Origin: a bacterium
GTDB taxonomy: Bacteria > Hydrothermota > Tepidihabitantia > SM23-42 > JAOAFX01
Assembly (NCBI GenBank): GCA_036382775.1
Contig: DASVHD010000035.1
Coordinates: 217,001 to 281,000, forward strand
Direction: 5' to 3'
DNA length: 64,000 nucleotides
Part shown: positions 41,333 through 48,443 of the stretch, piece by piece
Numbering within the stretch: the stretch's first letter is position 1
Layout: every line of letters begins with the position of its first letter
Notes under the pieces: model-generated
What the model was told of the DNA's origin: nothing
What the model saw: only the letters and a program-made list of their open reading frames with translations
Databases searched by the model: none
Made by a program: the position numbers and the translations under genes

Positions 41333-41445
41333 ATTTCTCCTTTCATTCAAAAAGATGATCACAGCGATAAACACATAGATACCGGAGATAACAGAAATCG
41401 CTGTAATCTATCCTTTCAATCTCTGTCATCATTTCACGCAGTGAA

Positions 41446-41534
41446 CGGAGAGGGCGGGATTTGAACCCGCGTTCCACCTCTCGGCGGAAACACGATTTCC
41501 AGTCGTGCTCCTTGGGCCGCTCGGACACCTCTCC
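41446..41534 (-). tRNA. tRNA-Ser (anticodon GGA)
   Basis: An 89-base type II tRNA read on the minus strand: acceptor GGAGAGG pairs with CCTCTCC, the anticodon loop CTGGAAA carries GGA, a long variable arm (TTTCCGCCGAGAGGTGGAA) is present as expected for tRNA-Ser, and the T arm contains GGTTCAAATCC. Discriminator is G; CCA is not encoded. It lies 38 bases downstream of tatA. Confidence 0.95.
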
Positions 41535-41572
41535 AATTGGCTGATAGCAGCTGAACATAAAAGAATTATCGA

Positions 41573-41764
41573 TTATTTTTCTTTATTTTCGTCTTCTTTT
41601 TTTTGCTTGTCCTTATCTTCAGGCGCCTCGATCTCATTCAGGCCTTTCTTGAATTCCTTGACGCCGCGGCCAAGGCTTCGGGCCAGATCAGGGATTTTCC
41701 GCGCACCAAAAAGGATCAGCACAATAATGAGTATCAGTAATATCTCTTGCCAGCCAAAATTCAT
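41573..41764 (-). CDS. tatA: Twin-arginine translocase subunit TatA
   Basis: 63 residues. It has [25 protein letters not shown], i.e. the TatA membrane helix followed by the F-G-x-x-K-(I/L)-P hinge and the amphipathic helix [17 protein letters not shown], then an acidic/basic tail. It multimerises to form the protein-conducting site for folded Tat substrates. TatC is not in the window. TTGGAGG ribosome site before the ATG. Confidence 0.93.
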   Translation of the reverse strand: MNFGWQEILLILIIVLILFGARKIPDLARSLGRGVKEFKKGLNEIEAPEDKDKQKKEDENKEK

Positions 41765-41796
41765 TGGACCTCCAATACTTTTCGATATTATAAATA

Positions 41797-41824
41797 AGTA
41801 TATTAAATTTCAAGAAATTGTCAA
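41797..41824 (-). promoter_or_regulatory. Promoter of tatA (tRNA-Ser possibly co-transcribed)
   Basis: Minus-strand -35 TTGACA (41824-41819), 16 bp spacer, -10 TATACT (41802-41797). A second overlapping -10-like TATAAT lies nearer the gene. Confidence 0.65.
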
Positions 41825-41912
41825 GACGGCCCCCGATACTGCTTATGGCATATCGCTTATTGCACATATCAGGAACATAAATTTTAGAAGAAAAAGACAT
41901 TATTTTTTACTA

Positions 41913-41941
41913 TTGACAATCCCCATAGATATGGTTATAAT
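41913..41941 (+). promoter_or_regulatory. Promoter of the large membrane protein gene
   Basis: -35 TTGACA (41913-41918), 17 bp spacer, -10 TATAAT (41936-41941). An AAAGGAGG ribosome site at 41952-41959 precedes the GTG start at 41964, so this one is leadered; this decides the start against longer upstream frames that would begin before the promoter. Confidence 0.85.
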
Positions 41942-41963
41942 AGCTTTAAGTAAAGGAGGAAAA

Positions 41964-43202
41964 GTGACCAATTTGCACTTTAATTTCAAGGATGTTTTCA
42001 GAGCCGGCAGACTTGGTTTTAGCGCCAAGAAGATGTGGGTTGTTTTCGTCGGTCTGCTCGTTGCGTTTATTGGGTATGATATTTTGACGTATATCGCATA
42101 CATGGTTAGTGGGTCGGATATCGGTTCGGTCTGGGATGCCTTCCGTCTCGTGCCCATGTACCCGGCTGATTTCCCTTGGCCCTGGTTCGCCTGGATCATC
42201 TACGCGGTCGGCGTTCTGTGGTGGATATGTGTCAACCTCATCACCGGTACGGCCGTATCAAAAATAACCTATGAGCAGCTGAAAGGCGACGAATTCTATG
42301 AAATAAGGGAAGCCGTTAAATTCGCCATGAAAAACGGCAAGTCCGCGATCGCCGCTCCTTTTGTCCTGATCCTGTTCATCATTTCACTCCTTGTCATGGG
42401 CTTGATCCTCGCCCTGATAACGCGGATACCGTATTTCGGACAGCTATTTCTAACCGTCATGGCGATCCCGGCATTTTTTGTCAGCATCTTCATATTGTAT
42501 CTCCTGGTCGTTACCGTGGTATCGTTGACGATCGGTCCCTCGATCGTCGGCGCAACGGGTAACGACACGTTCGATACGCTCTTCGAGTCATTCTCCGTGA
42601 TCAATGACCAGCCTTGGCGGTACCTTGTCTATGAATTTCTCTTAAAACTGGTCATCGTCCTTGGTGTCGGGATCCTGGGATTCTTCGCTGCCAAAGCTGT
42701 CTTCCTCGGCAATAATATCATCGGCTTGATCGTGCCGGCCGATAAACTTGAAAATATCATGGCCAATGCTGCCTACTATGTCAAACTGGCAATACCGCCA
42801 ATATACCCTGAATGGGTACAGGTAAATATCGTGAAATACATCGAGATGATCGGCATGCCCAACCTGCTCTTTCCTCCTGAATACATGGCATCCTATGAAT
42901 CCTGGACGGGCGCGATCTCTTCGTTCGTACTGGGCATAATTTACTATCTGATCGTCCTTGGGGTCGCGTCGCTGAGCTGCGCGATCTATTGGGCGGGCAA
43001 TACCGTGATCTTCACCGTGCTCGTCAGGAAGAAGGATGACAAGAACCTGCTTGAGATCAAGGAAGAGATCTTTGAGGAAAAGAAAGACGAAAAGCAGGAA
43101 GAGAAACCGGCTGAAGAGAAAAAAATAAAACGTCCGCGTAAGAAAGAGGAAGAAAGCGAAAAGCCAGCGGACGCGCCGCCGGAAGAAAAGAAGGACGCCT
43201 AA
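41964..43202 (+). CDS. Large multi-pass membrane protein of unknown function
   Basis: 412 residues from the GTG start. About six membrane segments (for example MWVVFVGLLVAFIGYDILTY, VLILFIISLLVMGLILALIT and VIVLGVGILGFFAAKAVFLG). The C-terminal 55 residues are a Lys/Glu-rich disordered tail (EEKKDEKQEEKPAEEKK). No known family is recognised, though the long hydrophobic core recalls DUF4013-like or glycerophosphodiester-associated membrane proteins; this is a guess. A strong terminator-like hairpin follows. Next gene is era. Confidence 0.65.
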   Translation: MTNLHFNFKDVFRAGRLGFSAKKMWVVFVGLLVAFIGYDILTYIAYMVSGSDIGSVWDAFRLVPMYPADFPWPWFAWIIYAVGVLWWICVNLITGTAVSKITYEQLKGDEFYEIREAVKFAMKNGKSAIAAPFVLILFIISLLVMGLILALITRIPYFGQLFLTVMAIPAFFVSIFILYLLVVTVVSLTIGPSIVGATGNDTFDTLFESFSVINDQPWRYLVYEFLLKLVIVLGVGILGFFAAKAVFLGNNIIGLIVPADKLENIMANAAYYVKLAIPPIYPEWVQVNIVKYIEMIGMPNLLFPPEYMASYESWTGAISSFVLGIIYYLIVLGVASLSCAIYWAGNTVIFTVLVRKKDDKNLLEIKEEIFEEKKDEKQEEKPAEEKKIKRPRKKEEESEKPADAPPEEKKDA

Positions 43203-43223
43203 GGTTTTGAAATCACTTTATTC

Positions 43224-43258
43224 CACGGCGGCCGGCTTCACATCAGCCGGCCGCCGTG
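43224..43258 (+). terminator. Strong GC-rich terminator hairpin
   Basis: A perfect 14 bp stem (43224-43237 with 43245-43258; CACGGCGGCCGGCT and its complement) and a 7-base loop, followed by ATTTTCG. It separates the membrane protein gene from era, whose ATG is only 20 bases further on. Confidence 0.75.
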
Positions 43259-43277
43259 ATTTTCGCCGCATTGCCAC

Positions 43278-44144
43278 ATGAAAGCCGGTTATATCGCCCT
43301 GGTCGGTGAACCCAATGTCGGCAAATCGACCTTGTTCAACTATCTTCTCAAGAACAAACTCTCCGCCGTAAGCCCCAAGCCACAGACCACGCGGAACCGC
43401 ATCCTTGGGATCCTGGTGCGTGAGCAATGCCAGCTGTGTTTTTTCGACACGCCCGGCATTATCACGCCTGATTATCCACTGCAGGAAAATATGATCCACC
43501 AGCTGCAGCAGGCAATCCAGGACGCGGACATTGTTGTCTGGATCACCGATCCCTGGTTTAGATCTGTCCGTTTCCCGGAGAACCTGGCCAAAGTCGCTCG
43601 CACCAAGCCATTCATTGCGGTTGTCAATAAAATCGACCTTGCTGACGAACCCCGGGTAAAGCGCGCTCTTTCGGAGATCGCGTCATCCGGTATCAGCGAT
43701 GCGATTGCATTGTCGGCGTTGACAGGCACCGGAGTTGAGGGGCTCTTGTCAAAACTCTGCGACTTGCTGCCGGAAAATCCATTCTTGTATCCGGAGGATG
43801 ATATCTCGGACAGCCCGGTGCGGTTTTTTGTGGCTGAGATCATCCGGGAAAAAATATTCCAGAAATTCAAGGAAGAAATTCCCTATTCGACCTGCGTCCA
43901 GATCGAGGAATACAAGGAGCATGAAGAGGGAAAAGACCTGATCCGGGCCGTGATCTACGTGGAGCGCGAATCACAGAAAGGCATTCTTATCGGTAAAAAG
44001 GGAATTGCCCTCAAGCGGATCGGCGAAGCCGCTCGCAAGGATATCGAGGTCCTTATCGACCACCCGGTCTATTTGGAACTCTGGGTCAAGGTCAAGGAAC
44101 AATGGCGCAAGGATAAGAAATTTTTGAAGGAAATAGGATACTAA
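43278..44144 (+). CDS. era: GTPase Era
   Basis: 288 residues. G1 GEPNVGKST, G2 region PQTTRNR, G3 DTPG, G4 NKID, and G5 SAL in the N-terminal GTPase half; the C-terminal KH domain has SQKGILIGKKGIALKRIGEA (G-x-x-G loop in GKKG). Era binds 16S rRNA 3' end and helps 30S maturation. There is no clear Shine-Dalgarno just upstream, and the terminator hairpin lies 20 bases before the start, so how it is expressed is unclear. Confidence 0.96.
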   Translation: MKAGYIALVGEPNVGKSTLFNYLLKNKLSAVSPKPQTTRNRILGILVREQCQLCFFDTPGIITPDYPLQENMIHQLQQAIQDADIVVWITDPWFRSVRFPENLAKVARTKPFIAVVNKIDLADEPRVKRALSEIASSGISDAIALSALTGTGVEGLLSKLCDLLPENPFLYPEDDISDSPVRFFVAEIIREKIFQKFKEEIPYSTCVQIEEYKEHEEGKDLIRAVIYVERESQKGILIGKKGIALKRIGEAARKDIEVLIDHPVYLELWVKVKEQWRKDKKFLKEIGY

Positions 44145-44242
44145 CCATCTCCCCTACTTCCCCCTTGAAGGCAACGTGGAAAAAATTATAATAACTGGCG
44201 TCCCTAGGGAAGGGAGGAATAAGGTGGGAGTTAGGAGGATTT

Positions 44243-44725
44243 ATGGACATTAAAAAGATCAAGATCGATACGCCACCTGGTGCGAATGTCATCTGCGGAC
44301 AAAGCCATTTCATCAAGACCGCGGAAGACCTTTTTGAGGCGCTGGTGAACTCGGTACCGACGATCGCCTTCGGGCTGGCTTTCAACGAGGCCTCGGGTCC
44401 GTGCCTTGTCCGTTATGAAGGCAATGATGACGAACTTACTGCGCTGGCGTCAAAATATGCCCGGGCGATCGGCGCCGGTCATTTTTTCATCATCTTTATA
44501 AAAAACGCTTTCCCCATCAATGTTCTTGACCGGATAAAAGCGTGCCCGGAAGTGCTTGCGGTCTTTTGTGCGACCGCGAACCCGGTCGAGGTGCTTCTGG
44601 TCGATGATGAAATGGGCAAAGGCGTGGTCGGCGTTATTGACGGCTCCGCCGTAGTAGGTATAGAGGATAACGCGGCTCGCAAGGAACGTTATGGATTCTT
44701 GCGGAAAATAAAATACAAACTATAG
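44243..44725 (+). CDS. Adenosine-specific kinase (PAE2307/DUF355 family)
   Basis: 160 residues. ICGQSHFIKTAEDLFEALVN, TIAFGLAFNEASGPCLVRYE and FCATANPVEVLLVDDEMGKG match the COG1839 family almost throughout, with the terminal RKIKYKL. The family is described from archaea and thermophilic bacteria as adenosine-binding/kinase. It has a TTAGGAGG ribosome site and its own small unit after era. A degenerate C/G-rich inverted repeat (about 44150-44235) lies between it and era. Confidence 0.85.
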   Translation: MDIKKIKIDTPPGANVICGQSHFIKTAEDLFEALVNSVPTIAFGLAFNEASGPCLVRYEGNDDELTALASKYARAIGAGHFFIIFIKNAFPINVLDRIKACPEVLAVFCATANPVEVLLVDDEMGKGVVGVIDGSAVVGIEDNAARKERYGFLRKIKYKL

Positions 44726-44749
44726 TTATCACCCGCCTTCAAGGGGCGG

Positions 44750-46078
44750 CTATTCCATGATATTTTTCCTGCTCAGGAGTTCAAACTCGCTGACCGCGGT
44801 TTTTTCCTTGCCGCTCAGCAGATCAGTATCCCGCGCGACCACAATATAGTTCCCGGCAGGCAGGTCCATGGGATGATACTTTGCGGGCAGGTAGGCGATA
44901 TCGCCCTCCCCTGATTCATCCTGGATAAGGACATCCAGAATCTCCCTTTTCATGCGCTCCTTGCTGTAGATCTCATAAGTGGTCCGCAACTGATGCCGGC
45001 CACCACTGGTCTGCAGGTTATACAGTTCGTGGTAGAAATAAAAAGGGACGTTGACCTCGGTCGCGGCCTGGGTCATGGGGATGACCCGGCCTACGGGTTT
45101 GCTGAACCGCTCGTCGGTAAATGACTCATCGATGAGACGCGCGGCGATAAGATCGCTGATCTCCTTCGCATCGGCGGCATACTCAAGGAGATCGACCGTG
45201 AATTCTTCTCTACCGACCAGCTTATTTTTCAGGTCTGCCAGTTCCAGAGTGATCCGGTATACTTTAGGTTCAAGCCAAAAATTCGATTGGTCACAGAAAA
45301 TGCCGGAATCCCCGTTCTGCGGGTACACGATCTTCTCTTTCTCGCTGATCAGGCTGTCCAGATCGTTGAACACCTTGATCATCCGGCAGAATTTAAGCCC
45401 GGTCGTGTCCTTTACCGGCACGTTGATGTACAGTTCCAACCGCGTCAGGTTCATTTTTTGCCGGAACCGACCGATCGCCGCGCTATAATCAAGTACCCCC
45501 ACGGAATCGAACGACGCCGGCACGGGGATCGTGTCCTCTTTCAGATAGGGCAATTTCACAGCATCGCCGAACTCGCTTTTGACCAGGATCTTGTATGCCC
45601 GGGCGATGCGGATGAAATCAAACTCCAGCCCCGCGCTCCGGTAGGACCAGATCTCAGCGGGCCGCACAACTTCTTTGGCCGTTATCATTATCAACTTCTG
45701 CGGGGATATTTCCTGGCGCCGGGACGGCGGGCCGTATTTCACGTACGTCGACAAACGCTCATCGCTAAGGGGCGCGTTCGCGCCGAACGTTCGAAACGCG
45801 TACATGGTGCGTTCTTCAAAATCCATCCTTGCGCTGTCCTTGTCGCGCCAATAGCTATCATACAGAAAACGTCGGTCCGCGGCCGAAGGGGTGTTGAGGT
45901 ATTCCATGGCGAATGTTGTATCGATCGAGCGTAAACCCAGGAACACCGAGCGTTCTTGCTCAAGCAGGCGGTAATACCGTGCGCCGAGGATATTCGATGC
46001 GCAAGCCGCCATTACCAGCATCGCCAGAAGACAGTATCGAACTAATTTCCTTCCATCTTTCATGTTTTTTATGATCAT
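44750..46078 (-). CDS. GWxTD-domain protein (second of pair)
   Basis: 442 residues. An N-terminal membrane segment (about 14-30, YCLLAMLVMAACASNILGA) is followed by the family start 'sv..R.f..DSYWRDKD' (FLYDSYWRDKDSARMDFEER) and a region YVKYGPPSRRQEISP that corresponds to the GWxTD core with its Y-G-P-P. A beta-rich C-terminal half follows. GWxTD proteins are predicted secreted or membrane proteins of unknown function in FCB-group bacteria. It lies 12 bases downstream of a second GWxTD gene. Confidence 0.75.
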   Translation of the reverse strand: MIIKNMKDGRKLVRYCLLAMLVMAACASNILGARYYRLLEQERSVFLGLRSIDTTFAMEYLNTPSAADRRFLYDSYWRDKDSARMDFEERTMYAFRTFGANAPLSDERLSTYVKYGPPSRRQEISPQKLIMITAKEVVRPAEIWSYRSAGLEFDFIRIARAYKILVKSEFGDAVKLPYLKEDTIPVPASFDSVGVLDYSAAIGRFRQKMNLTRLELYINVPVKDTTGLKFCRMIKVFNDLDSLISEKEKIVYPQNGDSGIFCDQSNFWLEPKVYRITLELADLKNKLVGREEFTVDLLEYAADAKEISDLIAARLIDESFTDERFSKPVGRVIPMTQAATEVNVPFYFYHELYNLQTSGGRHQLRTTYEIYSKERMKREILDVLIQDESGEGDIAYLPAKYHPMDLPAGNYIVVARDTDLLSGKEKTAVSEFELLSRKNIME

Positions 46079-46090
46079 GACCGCGCCTTT

Positions 46091-47287
46091 CTATTCTTCG
46101 TTCCCGGGCCCGGGGAAATCCCGGAGAAAATCGTCTTCAACATTGACATTACCCCTCATATCATAATCGCCGTCGCCGTCGCTGTCAACAAAGAGAATGC
46201 TCAAACCGCGCGTGTGGTAGTGCCACACCTGGGACGGATCACCGGTCGCTTCCATCGGTCGATATTCAATTTCATCCGGAGGACCATTGAGGATATAATA
46301 CTTGCCAAGGTGCGTCCGGCGGCCGATGATATTGGAGGTGGAAAATTGCGCGTCGGCTTCCATAAGCCGTTCTTCGAACTGTTTGTAATCGTGCCGCGAC
46401 CAGAATTTGTCTAAATATTTCTTTTTTACCGACAGGTCAAGATCGCAAAACTGCCGATACTCGTCGGCCGATAAAAAAACGTCGATCTCAAAAGCGTAAG
46501 TCATAGCGTCAAGATCAATGCTCAATGCCCTTTCTTTGACATCCAGGGAATGGCTCTTCGTGACCATCTTGTTCAGCACCGGCTCATAGATCGCCACGTG
46601 GACCTTGTATGGCCCCGGTCGTATGTCACCCACTGCGATAAAGGCAGTATCGATCTGGCGAAAATCGTACTTCAGCCGTTTTTCATCACGGGAAAAGACG
46701 ATCGCACCCGCGGTGTCGACGATGATATATCGAACCGTGAAATAAAGGCTGTCCGGGATCAATCCATATGCTTCGGTATATACCATCATGGTGTCACGCG
46801 GCGCGAATTCAGGAGCCAGCAGCGGGGTCAACTCGACCCCTTCACGGGCGAAATGCAAGATGGCTTGCACCTTTTCTGAAAGGATCAGATCGCTGCACGT
46901 GAACGCGACCGTGTCCGAAAAGATCTCAAGCTCGCCATTTTTCTCGGCATGATCGCCGGAAGCGTCGATATCCAGTTGATACCGGTACTGGCCGGCGCCG
47001 AGAAAAACCGGGATAAAATCTATCAGGTAATCGCTTTTTCGGGTTGGATCAACGGTTGCGCTTTTCATGCCTTCATGAACCGCCGAATCTGCGCTGCTCT
47101 TGGAATGAACGACCAGTCGGTAATGGTATTTTTTAGTTACGTTCGGCCGGGCGCTCTCCAGTTCCTCAAAGGAAAAAATATCAGCGGCCGGCAGCGTATA
47201 CCAGATCTCTGAATATCCCTGGTCAAAGCGGTACGCCTCGCAGTTCAAGCTAAGTGCTGGTAAGACATAAAGGATCAGTATGCCCAT
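46091..47287 (-). CDS. GWxTD-domain protein (first of pair)
   Basis: 398 residues from the ATG at 47287 (an in-frame ATG three codons earlier lies almost on the -10 box). A signal peptide (about 1-15) is followed by a beta-rich region and the GWxTD core: KKKYLDKFWSRHDYKQFEER, then GRRTHLGKYYILNGPPDEIE and PSQVWHYHTRGLSILFVD. The W and G-P-P motifs are clear; the glycine of GWxTD is replaced by G-R-R. The two proteins probably act as partners at the envelope. Confidence 0.8.
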   Translation of the reverse strand: MGILILYVLPALSLNCEAYRFDQGYSEIWYTLPAADIFSFEELESARPNVTKKYHYRLVVHSKSSADSAVHEGMKSATVDPTRKSDYLIDFIPVFLGAGQYRYQLDIDASGDHAEKNGELEIFSDTVAFTCSDLILSEKVQAILHFAREGVELTPLLAPEFAPRDTMMVYTEAYGLIPDSLYFTVRYIIVDTAGAIVFSRDEKRLKYDFRQIDTAFIAVGDIRPGPYKVHVAIYEPVLNKMVTKSHSLDVKERALSIDLDAMTYAFEIDVFLSADEYRQFCDLDLSVKKKYLDKFWSRHDYKQFEERLMEADAQFSTSNIIGRRTHLGKYYILNGPPDEIEYRPMEATGDPSQVWHYHTRGLSILFVDSDGDGDYDMRGNVNVEDDFLRDFPGPGNEE

Positions 47288-47298
47288 CGCGTTCATTT

Positions 47299-47326
47299 AT
47301 TATAATGACCATGCCCATGAAGTCAA
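47299..47326 (-). promoter_or_regulatory. Promoter of the GWxTD pair, nearly leaderless
   Basis: Minus-strand -35 TTGACT (47326-47321), 16 bp spacer, -10 TATAAT (47304-47299). The first in-frame ATG (47296) is 2 bases from the -10 and could not be transcribed in full; the ATG at 47287 is 11 bases away, giving a leader of a few bases at most. Confidence 0.7.
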
Positions 47327-47341
47327 GCCAAACGGGATTCA

Positions 47342-47369
47342 TTGACAGGATGGACGATCTGATTAGAAT
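47342..47369 (+). promoter_or_regulatory. Promoter of the flavin-fold protein gene
   Basis: -35 TTGACA (47342-47347), 16 bp spacer, -10 TAGAAT (47364-47369), then an ACGGGAGG ribosome site before the ATG at 47391. Confidence 0.7.
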
Positions 47370-47390
47370 GCATTATGCACGGGAGGACAA

Positions 47391-47879
47391 ATGGCGGTTA
47401 AAAAGTATCACCTGCGTTGGCAGGAAAAAGCTATTACCAAAAAAAGTGAACTCTTTAAAATAATCCGGCAGCAAAAACACATGACCTTTGCCATGTGTAA
47501 GGACAACGAACCTTACCTGGTCACGGTCAACCACGGTTTTGACCGAAGAAAAAACTGCCTTTACTTTCACTGCGCGACCAAAGGTAAAAAAATGGATTTT
47601 TTGAAAGCTCATCCAGTGGTTTGGTGCCAGGTGCTGGCAGACAGCGGCTATATCAACGGGCGGTGCACGCACAAATACCGGTCTGTGCAATTTAACGGAA
47701 AAGTCAAATTTTTAAGATCAAAAAAGGATAAACTTGACGCGCTTAATGTCATGCTTGACCATCTTGAAAAAAATCCCAAACGCATGAAAAGATCGCTTGA
47801 GCAGGCAAACCTGGATAAAGTAGCGATCGGCTGTATCAAGATCGGACAAATGACGGGCAAAAAATACAAACCCGACTAG
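47391..47879 (+). CDS. Pyridoxamine 5'-phosphate oxidase-fold (flavin-binding) protein
   Basis: 162 residues, split beta-barrel family: FKIIRQQKHMTFAMCKDNEP, YLVTVNHGFDRRKNCLYFHC and ATKGKKMDFLKAHP match the PNPOx-like/nitroimidazole-resistance (NimA-like) group, with the VQFNGKVKFL strand later. These proteins bind FMN and reduce small molecules; the true substrate is unknown. Single-gene unit with its own promoter and a strong ribosome site. Confidence 0.82.
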   Translation: MAVKKYHLRWQEKAITKKSELFKIIRQQKHMTFAMCKDNEPYLVTVNHGFDRRKNCLYFHCATKGKKMDFLKAHPVVWCQVLADSGYINGRCTHKYRSVQFNGKVKFLRSKKDKLDALNVMLDHLEKNPKRMKRSLEQANLDKVAIGCIKIGQMTGKKYKPD

Positions 47880-48101
47880 CTGATCCAATTATTTATCACC
47901 GTGTTGACTTGTTCGTCCCTTTTCTCATCGTAGAAGTAAATGAAAAAAACGGGATAATCGATCTTCTATCACTGCGTTGAAGTATACGTCCCGTTTCTCA
48001 TTGTGGAATTTTATTGAAAAACGGGGCGCTGACTTGTGCGTGCCGTTTGTACATTAAAGACTTTTATCAAAAAACGGCGAAATCGAGTATGAACCAAAGG
48101 T
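47880..48101. repeat. Three tandem degenerate hairpin units
   Basis: Units start near 47901, 47975 and 48028. Each has a (C)CC-TTT block, 20-25 AT-rich bases and a complementary AAA-CGG(G) block: CCCTTTT (47917-47923) with AAAACGGG; CGTCCCGTTT (47987-47996) with AAACGGGGCG (48019-48028, one wobble); GCCGTTT (48042-48048) with AAACGGC (48072-48078). They lie between the convergent 3' ends of the flavin-fold gene and the cupin gene, so they may act as terminators. No gene seen. Confidence 0.6.
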
Positions 48102-48108
48102 TCATACT
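48086..48108 (-). terminator. Hairpin at the end of the cupin gene
   Basis: Perfect 10 bp stem AGTATGAACC/GGTTCATACT with loop AAA. It overlaps the cupin stop codon; on the minus strand a TTTTTT run follows after about 12 bases. Confidence 0.55.
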
Positions 48109-48443
48109 GGTATAACGCAGATGAATCGGAACGGCTTATCTGAAGCGTTCACAAAGCCGTGCTGATCGCCGGTCAGGACCAGCAGCGCATCACCAGCGCG
48201 GACCACCTGGTCCGCGCCGGTTGACTTGAGAATAGCCTCGCCTTCGACGATAAACATCTCGTGTTCGGTATCGGCGTGGCTATGTAGCGGGATCTCGCCG
48301 CCGGGCGCGATCGTAAATATTCGCATTGCGCAGTGCGGAGCCCCGTCCTTCTTGGTTATCAGCCATTGCAGGACCACAGCCTTTGTGCCCTTCATGGCCG
48401 GGGTCTCTTTTGGGATCTCTGATAAATGCTTGATTACCATCAC
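48102..48443 (-). CDS. Small cupin-domain protein
   Basis: 113 residues, single cupin barrel. The metal-binding motifs are IPLHSHADTEHEMFIVEGEA (H-x-H-x(3-4)-E) and GDALLVLTGDQHGFVNASD (with the second His). Likely a mononuclear metal enzyme or binding protein; no specific substrate. The start ATG overlaps the stop of the alpha-2-macroglobulin gene (48440-48443), which makes it the second gene of that operon. Confidence 0.85.
   Translation of the reverse strand: MMVIKHLSEIPKETPAMKGTKAVVLQWLITKKDGAPHCAMRIFTIAPGGEIPLHSHADTEHEMFIVEGEAILKSTGADQVVRAGDALLVLTGDQHGFVNASDKPFRFICVIPV

Noticed and set aside
41505-41963. Longer start for the membrane protein at 41964-43202
   Set aside because: The extra 153 codons would precede a consensus promoter and AAAGGAGG site and overlap tatA on the other strand; the added sequence has no coding character.
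47880-48101. CRISPR array
   Set aside because: The three units are degenerate, of unequal spacing and form hairpins across the whole unit; no identical repeats with unique spacers and no cas genes were seen anywhere in the window.
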